A DNA stretch of 64,000 nucleotides from the NCBI GenBank assembly GCA_027077795.1, contig JALWTT010000013.1, forward strand, positions 62,001 through 126,000, written 5' to 3'. Shown in pieces: positions 54,012 through 62,797 of this stretch. Below the pieces are notes generated by a model. That model saw only the letters and a program-made list of their open reading frames with translations, searched no databases and was not told where the DNA came from. A program made the translations under genes and the position numbers. Source of the stretch: Thermotogaceae bacterium (GTDB lineage: Bacteria; Thermotogota; Thermotogae; Thermotogales; Thermotogaceae). Position 1 is the stretch's first letter; each line of letters starts with the position of its first letter.

Positions 54012-56747
54012 TCAATCCCCCTTCTCTTTCGGAATTTCGAATATGAACGATGTACCACCATCACCAGAGCTTTCAACCCATATTTTACCTCTGTGCTCAT
54101 CTTCTATGATCTTTTTGGATATCGGAAGCCCGAGTCCTGTACCATGCACCTTGGTCGTGAAAAATGGTGTGAAAATTTTTTCTTTAACATCGGGTGGTAT
54201 CGGCTCACCACTGTTCCAAACCTCAACTCTCACTCTATCTTTCAGATCCTCCACCGTAACTCTTATCTTACCACCATTTGGGGTCGCATCCAGAGCATTC
54301 TGTATCAAGTTTATCAAAACTTGCTTTATCCTACTTTTATCTGCGAAGATTTCTATCTCACTTCTGTCAGTTATCAACCCGAATTCCAAGCCTTTTTCCT
54401 CAAATCTTTCTTCGTGTAACAGATAAACTTCTCTTATGAGCTCCACCACATCGAATTCGCTGAAATCCAGTTTTCTGGCATCTCTGCTGAACTCCAATAT
54501 CTCTCCCACGATTTCCTCCAGCCTTTTGATCTCATCCAATAGTATTTCGATGTACTTGTCCCGTAGCTCCGGATTACTCGCATGCTTTTGAAGCCTTCTC
54601 AGAAATCCCCCTATAACGGATATGGGATTTCTGAGCTCGTGGGCAACCCTAGCTGCCATTTCACCTAGTGCTGCGAGTTTCTCCTGTCTCTTTCTCTCGA
54701 GCTCTAGAATGTATCTCTCTGTAACATCCTCAAATGTTATGATGACACCTTCAACTTTTCTTCCATCAGGGCTCCAGAGTGGTGAAAACTTTATATCGAA
54801 ATATCTCTCTTCTCCGCTTATATTAAACGGATAATTTGATAGATAGAGAATTTCTCTCGCTTCGAAGACCCTTCCCGCCACAGCCCAGATGTCCTCAAAT
54901 TCTGGGCTAAGCCATGAAAGCTGCGTTCCAACCATGTTCTCCCTCGGCCGCCCAAAAACCTGCTCAGATTTTCTGTTCCACTCCAAAACCTTTCCCGAGG
55001 AGTCTATCACTATAACCGATATGTCTAAGTTCTGAAGAATGCTCTCCGAGAACTTCCTCAGGTAGTCTATCAGGTTTTTCTGACGTTCAAGGGATAGTGT
55101 TTTACTTTTGAGCTCCTCGTAGTTCATGACGTTCTCTATGGCCAATCCTGCGCTCTCAGCTATCAGTTTGAGGACTTCAACGTCCATGTCGTTTATCGGG
55201 CGTTTTGTCATCTTGTTGTCCAATATGATGACACCGATGGTGTCCCATCTTCCTACAAGCGGCATCACAACGAAGTCATCCGTTTTTACGAGTTCTACGA
55301 GATCGTATATCTCATTTCGGGATTTCTTGACGAGGTTCGGGGTTACGTGGAAAACTCTCTTTCTCAAAACAGCTCTCTCGAGAATAGGATGACCTCTGTA
55401 GTGAAAAACTCTGTCCTCCACTCCCTTCGATAACCCACCGGAGAAGTCCACCGTCAAGGCTTCTTCTCGAAAGTATTGAACAGCATCACCATATCTCAAC
55501 GCCCTTTGGGATGCTTTCTTCTTATAACTCTCGAGCTCTCCCTTCGTCTCAAATCCTGCCCACATTTTCCCAACTAGCACCTGTCTTTTGCTGTCTTTCA
55601 CCAGGAGAAGAGCTCTATCGAAATCCAAGCCCCTAGGGGTTGTGACTCCAAGAAGTAGTATCTTGTAGACGTTGGTCAGATTGTAACTCGATCTCATCGC
55701 CTGACTTATAACATAGACTGAGTTGAGCTTTCTTATGTGATTTCTCAGCATTGTTATCAGCTCTTCATGTCTCTTTCGCAGCTCTTCTAACTTTTCAACT
55801 TCATCTCTTATAGCCATGTAGTAGAGAATTCTTGCACTTGCCAGTGCATATCTTCTAGCTATCTCCTTCAAAACAGAGAGGTCCAAATCGTCAAAATGTT
55901 TGATGGGCTTGTATCCGGAACTTTCCCTCTTGTTGACGAGGGCTAGTATTCCTTCCCTTTTCTCTTCCACCTCGTAGTGAACCGCTATCATAGATTTAAC
56001 TTGAGTTTCAAATATCTCGTCAATTGCGAGATCTTCCAACTGCTTTCTTACAAGGAGGGTAGATTCTCCGCTTTCCAGTTTGATTATGAGTGGGTGACTC
56101 CTCTCTATGATCTTGTCTTTGAACTTCACATTTTTTGTAATTCTCAATAAATAGCTGTCTTCCTTCTTTTCCAAGGCGAACGCACCTTCCGCCTCGAGCA
56201 CGGTCATGGCTATCTCGAGGACCCCGTCTATGAGCCTCCTCTCTTCCTTGGTTTTCTCAAAAAGATCCGTAAACTTTCCCAGGAGTGAATACTTTTTCAA
56301 AGAGTCTTCCAGTTGTCGGTACTTTACCAAAAATCGGAGAGCCATCGTGACGTCCCTGGCGAGGTCTTGTATCTCTTCTTCTTCTACTTTTCCCCCTACA
56401 AGGACCATTCCGATTATCTCGTCACCCCTAGCCAGTTTTATGGCGCTTTTGTAACCGTCAAGCCCTATCCCCTCAGGGGCAGGTGACGGTTTCATCGATG
56501 GCATATCTTCAAGGAACTTGGTGTTTTTTATCTTCAATATCCCGATATTTTCCTTCAGGGAGTCATCTGTCGATCCAACAAGTCTCAACTGTTCTCTTTC
56601 TCCCTCGTAGACGAAAAGTGAAACCTTCTTACATCTGGATTTCTCCGAGAACATGGATGCTATTTCATCCATGGATTTCCCCTCATATCCACTCTTTAAA
56701 AACTCGTTGACACAATTGAAAACTTTCCAAGTTATTCCAAACTCCAT
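54012..56747 (-). CDS. Soluble multi-GAF/PAS sensor histidine kinase
   Basis: About 911 residues from ATG 56747 (GGTGG upstream); ATG 56783 would overlap the previous gene more deeply. No membrane helix was seen. GAF-like domains cover about residues 15-140, 165-300 and 365-550, separated by coiled coil. A PAS domain follows (about 570-680; VIVIDSSGKVLEWNRKSEQ). The transmitter has the phospho-accepting His near residue 702 (AARVAHELRNP), N box LINLIQNALDATPNGG and G boxes WNSGEPIPPD and HGTGLGLPISKK. It senses cytoplasmic signals and probably phosphorylates the receiver encoded next. Confidence 0.93.
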   Translation of the reverse strand: MEFGITWKVFNCVNEFLKSGYEGKSMDEIASMFSEKSRCKKVSLFVYEGEREQLRLVGSTDDSLKENIGILKIKNTKFLEDMPSMKPSPAPEGIGLDGYKSAIKLARGDEIIGMVLVGGKVEEEEIQDLARDVTMALRFLVKYRQLEDSLKKYSLLGKFTDLFEKTKEERRLIDGVLEIAMTVLEAEGAFALEKKEDSYLLRITKNVKFKDKIIERSHPLIIKLESGESTLLVRKQLEDLAIDEIFETQVKSMIAVHYEVEEKREGILALVNKRESSGYKPIKHFDDLDLSVLKEIARRYALASARILYYMAIRDEVEKLEELRKRHEELITMLRNHIRKLNSVYVISQAMRSSYNLTNVYKILLLGVTTPRGLDFDRALLLVKDSKRQVLVGKMWAGFETKGELESYKKKASQRALRYGDAVQYFREEALTVDFSGGLSKGVEDRVFHYRGHPILERAVLRKRVFHVTPNLVKKSRNEIYDLVELVKTDDFVVMPLVGRWDTIGVIILDNKMTKRPINDMDVEVLKLIAESAGLAIENVMNYEELKSKTLSLERQKNLIDYLRKFSESILQNLDISVIVIDSSGKVLEWNRKSEQVFGRPRENMVGTQLSWLSPEFEDIWAVAGRVFEAREILYLSNYPFNISGEERYFDIKFSPLWSPDGRKVEGVIITFEDVTERYILELERKRQEKLAALGEMAARVAHELRNPISVIGGFLRRLQKHASNPELRDKYIEILLDEIKRLEEIVGEILEFSRDARKLDFSEFDVVELIREVYLLHEERFEEKGLEFGLITDRSEIEIFADKSRIKQVLINLIQNALDATPNGGKIRVTVEDLKDRVRVEVWNSGEPIPPDVKEKIFTPFFTTKVHGTGLGLPISKKIIEDEHRGKIWVESSGDGGTSFIFEIPKEKGD

Positions 56748-57214
56748 CTTCCCACCAGCTTTTCCATATCCTTTCCTATCCATTCAAGATGACTTCCTTT
56801 CCAGTAAACTCTCCCACACTTTGGACAAACTTTGAATTCGTCAGTCGTTTTGTAAACATACTCCGGAACCTTTCCCTTAACTTCCTCAGGGGTTGCTTTA
56901 ACAAGCAACTCATTACATTCTATACACCTTGTGAAAGGCTTCATGTTTTCGATTATAGGAAGCTTGAGGATCAATTTTCTCAACTGAGCTCTCCAATTGT
57001 CATCCTCTACGTAAATCGTCCTCATCCCAAATCTAGTCGCTTTTATGTAAAGCTCCTTATCCCTCGTTAGAAAAATTCTACTTCCAATTCTCCTAAGGAT
57101 CTCCTCTTCCTGAATTTCGGAGAAATAGAGTGTATCAAATCCAAGGAGTCTTAACTTTTTTGCCAGTTTTCCGAGCATCCTGTCGCAGAAAAAGTCCAGT
57201 TCATTTCCCCCCAA
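56732..57214 (-). CDS. Mut7-C RNase domain protein (PIN-like with zinc ribbon)
   Basis: 160 residues, TTG start overlapping the TldE-type gene by 14 nt. The PIN-like part has FFCDRMLGKLAKKLRLLGFD and RIFLTRDKEL with the acidic residues expected for nuclease activity. The C-terminal zinc ribbon has CIECNELL and CPKCGRVYW. Mut7-C proteins are predicted RNases; the target is unknown. Its end overlaps the histidine kinase start. Confidence 0.9.
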   Translation of the reverse strand: MGGNELDFFCDRMLGKLAKKLRLLGFDTLYFSEIQEEEILRRIGSRIFLTRDKELYIKATRFGMRTIYVEDDNWRAQLRKLILKLPIIENMKPFTRCIECNELLVKATPEEVKGKVPEYVYKTTDEFKVCPKCGRVYWKGSHLEWIGKDMEKLVGRWSLE

Positions 57215-58520
57215 CGCTCATCCCCCTGACGAGAGTTGTTGAACCCGAAACAGGACCGTAGTGTATGTAATCATCTGCCACTTTTTCGATGGAAGAAAGC
57301 AGTCCTTTCAGATCCCCAGAGAGGGCCATTCCCCTTATCGGTTTCGTGAATTTCCCGTTTTCAATTAGCTTTCCAGATATCTGAACGGAAAACCTGCCGG
57401 AGACCGGATCGAGTGTGTGAACACCCATGACACTTTCGACATATATTCCCTTGTCAACAGAGGAGATAACATCTTCCCTTCTGGTGTTTGCCACCATGTG
57501 AAGGTTCACCGGAGATATTCTCGGGGCGGATCTGAATGACATCGAAAAAGCGTTTCCAGTTGGTTGCATACCGAGTTTTTTTGCACTGTAGAGGTTATGC
57601 AAAAACGATCTCAAAACCCCGTTTTCAATTATAGAGAACTTTCTGGTGTTCGTGCCCTCGGTATCAAATGGAATGGATCCCAGTTTCCTTGGATCCCTAG
57701 GGTCGTTTACCAGAGTCAAGTTTTCGGAGAAGAGCTTTTCACCCAGATCTTCCGGTTTCAGAAAAGAGGACTTTTTGTAGATGTTCTCTCCCGAGAACGG
57801 CTGATACGCGTAAAAGAAAAGCATGGCTATAGCATCTGGGTCAAAGACAATGTCGTAAATTCCCGTTCTTTCGACCTCTGCCCCTAGACCTTCAACGGCG
57901 CTTTTAGCTGCATCCCTCGCTACCTCAAGCGGGTTCAGTTCCTCGAAGCTTCTGCCACCTCTCATTTTGTACCCCATACTTCCTCCACTTTTATCGACAG
58001 CACTGCACATTATCGACGTACTCACTTCGGAAACTCTCGCGTTTTTGAGGACACCTTTTGTCGTTCCAACTGTCTGCTCCACGATGGATATCCCAACCGA
58101 AGCGGACCGAATGAATTTGATTCTTGGATCATATCTCTTGGCTTCTTCCACCATTTCCAGGGAGGTTTTCTTGAGATCAGCAAGGGTGACATCCTTGACG
58201 GATTCGCTGTAAAGCCCTTCGATGCTCTCAAAATCTCCCTCATCGGATACGACATTTCCATCGTCGGGTTCTGCAAAACTGGACAGACTTAAAGCTTTTT
58301 CAACCGCACTTTTAACATCCTCCTCGCTCGGATCGGCTAGAGATACCACCGCTTTTTTTCCATCTTTTATGACGACTATTCCCAAACCATCCCTCACCCT
58401 TTCGAGAATCCTCTCGGGGCCTTCCATAGTCGATGATACAGATCTGCTGATTTCGAGATACCTGTAAACAAGCCCATCTGCACCGCTCCTCTTGATAAGC
58501 TCTATCGCGAATTCCACCAT
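57201..58520 (-). CDS. pmbA: TldE/PmbA-type subunit of a TldD-TldE protease
   Basis: About 439 residues from ATG 58520, eight bases after GGGGGG. TldD/PmbA fold: GYKMRGGRSFEEL, IYDIVFDPDAIAMLFFYAYQP, FDTEGTNTRKFSIIENGVL, MGVHTLDPVSGRFSVQISG. It lacks the HExxxH zinc motif, so it is the non-catalytic partner. Known TldD/E complexes degrade or trim unfolded and modified peptides such as microcin B17 precursor. First gene of the minus-strand chain and divergent from tldD. Confidence 0.92.
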   Translation of the reverse strand: MVEFAIELIKRSGADGLVYRYLEISRSVSSTMEGPERILERVRDGLGIVVIKDGKKAVVSLADPSEEDVKSAVEKALSLSSFAEPDDGNVVSDEGDFESIEGLYSESVKDVTLADLKKTSLEMVEEAKRYDPRIKFIRSASVGISIVEQTVGTTKGVLKNARVSEVSTSIMCSAVDKSGGSMGYKMRGGRSFEELNPLEVARDAAKSAVEGLGAEVERTGIYDIVFDPDAIAMLFFYAYQPFSGENIYKKSSFLKPEDLGEKLFSENLTLVNDPRDPRKLGSIPFDTEGTNTRKFSIIENGVLRSFLHNLYSAKKLGMQPTGNAFSMSFRSAPRISPVNLHMVANTRREDVISSVDKGIYVESVMGVHTLDPVSGRFSVQISGKLIENGKFTKPIRGMALSGDLKGLLSSIEKVADDYIHYGPVSGSTTLVRGMSVGGK

Positions 58521-58544
58521 GTCCAATTCCCCCCTTCCTTATGA

Positions 58545-58553
58545 ATTCTACCA
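58545..58553 (-). promoter_or_regulatory. Extended -10 element of the TldE/PmbA operon
   Basis: On minus, TGG-TAGAAT (58553-58545), inside the same 13-base block (58544-58556) seen before clpC. A TAGAAT facing plus (58564-58569) may serve tldD. Confidence 0.45.
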
Positions 58554-58603
58554 GAATAAGGTGTAGAATTTCATATCAGAGGCTTTTACAGGGAGGTGAA
58601 GTT

Positions 58604-60046
58604 GTGAAAGATATATTGAGAGACGTTATGAATTATCTGAAATCGCGAGGAGCAGATTACGCGGACGCCAGATTTGAGGAACATGAGATGGAAAACCTAA
58701 CTGTGGAGAACTCAGCACTCCGAAGCTTTTCCTACGATGTGGATAAGGGAGTGGGTGTGAGGGTTCTCATCAACGGAGGATGGGGATTTGCCGCTACGGA
58801 TAAACTGACTCGGGATCACATTCTGGGTGCAGCAAAATTGGCACTGGAGATAGCAGAGGAAAGTTCTAAGAGATCCTCCAAGGTAGAGCTTTCCACTGAA
58901 GATCCTCATGTTGATACGTTCCAGTCGCCTTTTGAAAAAGATCCGTTTGATATATCTCTTGGGGAGAAACTTGATCTTCTCAAAGAAGCCACTTCTGTAC
59001 TCCTGAGGAAAGAGGAAGTGAAGAGGGCTGTTGGGAATATGGACTTTCGAAAGATAAGAAAGGTGTTCGTAAACAGCGAAGGATCGGATATAGAGCAGCT
59101 CGTTGTCATATCTGGGGCTGGGATATCGGCATATGCAGTTTCAGACGGGGATTTTCAGGTCAGATCATACCCTTCAAGCTTTGGTGGAGATTACGCAACA
59201 AGGGGTTGGGAGTTCGTAGAAGAGTTGAATCTTGTGGAAAACGCCGAGAAAGTTGCGCAAGAAGCTGTGGATCTTCTAAAGGCACAGGAGATAACTCCGG
59301 GTGAATACGATGTGGTAATAGATGGCCAGCAGATGGCGCTTCAGGTCCACGAATCGTGTGGACATCCCACAGAACTCGATAGGGTTTTTGGGTACGAGAT
59401 GAGCTTCGCTGGTGGATCGTTCTTGCAACCTGATAAGCTCGGCAAGCTCAGGTATGGAAGTGAAATTGTCAGTATAACCGCGGATGCAACCATTCCGGGT
59501 GGGTTGGGATCATTTGGATATGATGACGAAGGTGTGAAAGCCCAGAGGAGTTTCCTGGTGAAGGATGGAATCTTCGTAGGCTACTTGATGGATCGCCAGA
59601 CCGCAGCGAAACTCGGCTTGAGATCAAATGGAGCCGCTAGAGCACAGAATTGGAGACACATACCTATAGTGAGGATGACCAACATAAACCTTTTACCCGG
59701 GGACAAGACGCTCGATGAATTGATCTCTGAAATAGATTACGGGTTTCTCCTATCCATGAACAAAAGTTGGTCGATAGATGACATGCGTGTGAACTTTCAG
59801 TTTGCAACAGAAATAGCTTACGAGATAAAAGGGGGGAAACTCACGGGGAGAATTTTCAGGAATCCCGTTTACTATGGAAAAACAACGGAATTTTGGAATT
59901 CCTGCGATGGAATAGCGAACGAGGATCATTGGCACGTTTGGGGATTGCCCAATTGTGGTAAAGGTCAACCTGGTCAAGTCATGTACGTGGGTCATGGAAC
60001 TTCTCCAGCCAGATTCAGGAAGATAAAGGTAGGTGTTGCAAAATGA
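58604..60046 (+). CDS. tldD: TldD metalloprotease catalytic subunit
   Basis: About 480 residues from GTG 58604, eight bases after GGAGG; the upstream ATG 58541 lies in the promoter region. It contains the zinc motif HESCGH (HExxxH), VHESCGHPTELDRVFGYE, plus GLGSFGYDDEGVKAQRSFLV and the C-terminal GTSPARFRKIKVG. The zinc-binding Cys region near EFWNSCDGI and WGLPNCGKGQPGQ is present. It should form a heterodimer with a TldE partner; two candidates lie beside it. It overlaps the next gene by 4 nt. Confidence 0.95.
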   Translation: MKDILRDVMNYLKSRGADYADARFEEHEMENLTVENSALRSFSYDVDKGVGVRVLINGGWGFAATDKLTRDHILGAAKLALEIAEESSKRSSKVELSTEDPHVDTFQSPFEKDPFDISLGEKLDLLKEATSVLLRKEEVKRAVGNMDFRKIRKVFVNSEGSDIEQLVVISGAGISAYAVSDGDFQVRSYPSSFGGDYATRGWEFVEELNLVENAEKVAQEAVDLLKAQEITPGEYDVVIDGQQMALQVHESCGHPTELDRVFGYEMSFAGGSFLQPDKLGKLRYGSEIVSITADATIPGGLGSFGYDDEGVKAQRSFLVKDGIFVGYLMDRQTAAKLGLRSNGAARAQNWRHIPIVRMTNINLLPGDKTLDELISEIDYGFLLSMNKSWSIDDMRVNFQFATEIAYEIKGGKLTGRIFRNPVYYGKTTEFWNSCDGIANEDHWHVWGLPNCGKGQPGQVMYVGHGTSPARFRKIKVGVAK

Positions 60047-61380
60047 GAGGAGAGCAGTTTTACAGAGGCTTGATGAGGATAATGAACGATGTATTTGCTG
60101 GGTATGAATTTCTAGCCACTGTTTCGGATAAAACCAGGGATCTAACCAGGTTCGCCAACTCTGAGATACATCAAAATGTTTCAAACGAAGATTCACAGCT
60201 TTCCCTGATGTTGTTCAAAGGAAACAAGCTGATGGTTCTCAAGTCGAATGACCTATCCTCCGATGCCCTCAAGAGACTTCGAAAGAAGGCGGATGAGATG
60301 ATGGAACATGTTCCCAAGCTTCCCTATGAATTCAGAATGCCACCTCTGAGGATGGCATTTCCACTTGAGAAAGCCGATCCATCCATGAAAAATGTACACC
60401 CTTCTAGAAGGGCAGAGCTTTTTGATTTGATCAGATCGAAAGCCGATGAAAGGAACCTGAGGGCATTCGGTTACATAGCTAACGATTTTGAGGAAGATGT
60501 TGTTATGTCAACGAGTGGACTATTCCTTTACGCAACTTATTCAGCCTCCGATTGTAACATCGTCATGATGAACGAAGATGGAGGTAGCAGTTTCATATCT
60601 GGGGCTGGAAAGAATCTCGATGATTTGAGTGTGGATCAAAAGGCCTCGAAGGTTGCCGAATTGGCATCAAGGAACATCCCTAAAGCTGAGATAGAACCTG
60701 GGGAGTACACTGTTATTTTAGGTCCGGAGGCTGTTGCCACGCTGTTTTTCTACTTCTCATATGGTGCCTTAAACGGAATGGCTTACGAGCTCGGAACGAG
60801 CTCAGCTGTCAAGTATCTCGGGCAGAGAATAGCTCCTGAGTTCCTGAGTTTCAAAGATGATCCAAAAGATGAGCGTCTCGTTGGGATAGAGTTTGACGCA
60901 GTCGGAAGTGAGAGAAAAACCCTTCCCATAATAGAAAATGGTGAATTCAAGAGGGTCCTTTATGCCTACGGAACCGCATTGAGGTTCGACAAGGAGCCAA
61001 CCGGAAGCACCGTTAGTTTGGAAAATCTCGATATGTCTTTCCCACTAAACCCTGTGGTATCGGGTGGAGACACTCCCGTTGAGGAGCTCTTCAAAACGGT
61101 GAGCAAGGGAATCTACATTCACAGGCTACATTACGTGAATATAGTGGATCCTTCGGAGATGGTTCTAACGGGCATGACGAGAGATGGACTCTTCCTAATA
61201 GAGAATGGGGAGATGACCCGGGCTTTGAGAAACATGCGTTTTAACGTGAGTTTGTATGACTTATTCTCAAAACTGAAAGGACTTTCAACTGAAGAGGAGG
61301 TGGTGAGTTCATCCGTACCCGCAGTTGTCCCATACGCTCTGTTCGAGGGCTTCAGGTTCACATCCAAAACCGATCATTGA
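60043..61380 (+). CDS. Second TldE/PmbA-like protein
   Basis: 445 residues, ATGA overlap with tldD. TldE-like elements: EIEPGEYTVILGPEAVATLFFYF, VGIEFDAVGSERKTLPIIENG, GIYIHRLHYVNIVDPSEMVL and FLIENGEMTRALRNMRFN. No HExxxH motif. Being coupled to tldD, it is the most likely direct partner, and the protein at 57201 would be an alternative partner giving a different substrate range. That is inference. Confidence 0.9.
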   Translation: MRGEQFYRGLMRIMNDVFAGYEFLATVSDKTRDLTRFANSEIHQNVSNEDSQLSLMLFKGNKLMVLKSNDLSSDALKRLRKKADEMMEHVPKLPYEFRMPPLRMAFPLEKADPSMKNVHPSRRAELFDLIRSKADERNLRAFGYIANDFEEDVVMSTSGLFLYATYSASDCNIVMMNEDGGSSFISGAGKNLDDLSVDQKASKVAELASRNIPKAEIEPGEYTVILGPEAVATLFFYFSYGALNGMAYELGTSSAVKYLGQRIAPEFLSFKDDPKDERLVGIEFDAVGSERKTLPIIENGEFKRVLYAYGTALRFDKEPTGSTVSLENLDMSFPLNPVVSGGDTPVEELFKTVSKGIYIHRLHYVNIVDPSEMVLTGMTRDGLFLIENGEMTRALRNMRFNVSLYDLFSKLKGLSTEEEVVSSSVPAVVPYALFEGFRFTSKTDH

Positions 61381-61433
61381 TGAACTATCGCGGTTTTTCT
61401 CCTTGTGTAAAAGCAAAACTTTTATTCCCTTGA

Positions 61434-61442
61434 TGATAGAAT
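61434..61442 (+). promoter_or_regulatory. Extended -10 element of the third metallophosphoesterase gene
   Basis: TGA-TAGAAT (61434-61442), 41 nt before the TTG start. No clear -35 is visible. Confidence 0.4.
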
Positions 61443-61482
61443 TGGAAGAAAGTTCGTTGATTTCTGGAAGGAGGTGGTTGGA

Positions 61483-62769
61483 TTGAGGAAAGTCTTGATA
61501 GTTTTTCTCGTTATCGCGGTTATAGTTTCATTTGGGTACGTTGTGAAAAGCGATGAGGTTCAAAACTGGGCACAGCAACACTCCAAGGATCATTTCACGT
61601 TCGTGGTGTTCGGGGATAGCAGGCCGGTTGCCCCGGAGAACCCTCTTCCTGAGGATATCCTCTCTAGGATGGCATTTGAGATTGGTTTGATACACCCGGA
61701 TTTCGCGGTCTTCACCGGAGACCTTCCGATAGGATACGGAGACAGTGAGGAGCAGTACAGAGAGTACATAGAGGATTTCTTGGAAATAATGAACAAATAC
61801 GCTCCAACTGTTCCTCTGATCTATGTCCCTGGAAACCACGAGCTTTCTCCGGGAAAGGACAAGATGGAGATATTCCAAGAATACTTTGGAAAAAAACTCT
61901 ACTACGATTTCAGGTTCGGCAAGGCTCATTTTATGTTCATAACAACCAACTGGCCTGGTGAGATAAGTAAAGGATACGGATTTTTCAACGTCAACGATGG
62001 TGCACACGAAAAGGGAATGGTTGATTGGTTCAAGGATGTTGTCAGTGAGCCGGCTGGAGTGAAGATAGTCTTTGGACACGTTCCGGCTTTCTCAGCGGTT
62101 GCGCCGAACTTCGAGTTTAAACACACCAAATCGTTTAGTTCAAAGGAAAACAGAGATGAGTTTGTGAACCTGCTCGTTAAAAACGGGGTTGATGCTTACA
62201 TATCCGGGCATGAGCATACAACGTACATCACAAGGAAAGGAAAGACCCTCTTCATAATTGCAGGTGGTGGAGGAGCTCCATTGTACACCCCCGTTACGGG
62301 AGGATACCAGATTGGGATTCACGAAAAGCCCTATGACAAAGTCACTTACGATGAGAGGGTGGACTTTGGTGGATACGCTTCGGGATATCATTACGCCATG
62401 CATGTCCCGGCTGGAGCACTCGGAATATTCGATTACATAATTGCAACAGTTGATGGGACCAAGACATCCTACAGGTTCGCGGTCCCATTCAGCTTCAACA
62501 AGGAGGTTCTGGAGAACGACGGGCAAGTCTATCATGTTCTCATAACCAACAGAACGCCCTATGATATTACTTCCTCAGGAATAGAATTCTACATGCCAAA
62601 ATACGAGAAATACAGTGTGGAAGCCTATTATATAGGTTGGGGAAGGAAGAAGCATCCTGTTGACTACAGTGTTCTCGAAAAGAGAGATGTCGGCAACATG
62701 GTCTACATGAGAATCGCCGTCAAGGTGCCTGCAACCTATGCGGTTCACGTAGTAGTGAAGGGTATGTGA
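61483..62769 (+). CDS. Secreted metallophosphoesterase, paralogue of the ATPase-operon protein
   Basis: About 428 residues. TTG 61483 lies eight bases after GGAGG and starts a signal or anchor sequence (RKVLIVFLVIAVIVSFGYV). Motifs: [35 protein letters not shown] and SGHEHTTYI, all with canonical metal ligands except D-x-R in motif I. A C-terminal beta domain of about 120 residues follows. The N-terminal 25 residues after the signal closely match the protein at 32072. Its own promoter separates it from the TldD genes, though a readthrough transcript is possible. Confidence 0.9.
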   Translation: MRKVLIVFLVIAVIVSFGYVVKSDEVQNWAQQHSKDHFTFVVFGDSRPVAPENPLPEDILSRMAFEIGLIHPDFAVFTGDLPIGYGDSEEQYREYIEDFLEIMNKYAPTVPLIYVPGNHELSPGKDKMEIFQEYFGKKLYYDFRFGKAHFMFITTNWPGEISKGYGFFNVNDGAHEKGMVDWFKDVVSEPAGVKIVFGHVPAFSAVAPNFEFKHTKSFSSKENRDEFVNLLVKNGVDAYISGHEHTTYITRKGKTLFIIAGGGGAPLYTPVTGGYQIGIHEKPYDKVTYDERVDFGGYASGYHYAMHVPAGALGIFDYIIATVDGTKTSYRFAVPFSFNKEVLENDGQVYHVLITNRTPYDITSSGIEFYMPKYEKYSVEAYYIGWGRKKHPVDYSVLEKRDVGNMVYMRIAVKVPATYAVHVVVKGM

Positions 62770-62774
62770 CTAGC

Positions 62775-62797
62775 CCCCCGCCTTCAAGGCGGGGGTT
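62775..62797. terminator. Hairpin terminator between convergent genes
   Basis: CCCCCGCC (62775-62782) pairs with GGCGGGGG (62788-62795) around TTCAA. The T-run is short on both strands, so it works by stem strength. It touches the stop codon of the amidase gene. Confidence 0.6.

Noticed and set aside
56485-56785. Extra N-terminal residues of the histidine kinase from ATG 56783
   Set aside because: It would overlap the Mut7-C gene by about 50 nt; the ATG at 56747 has a better placed ribosome site.
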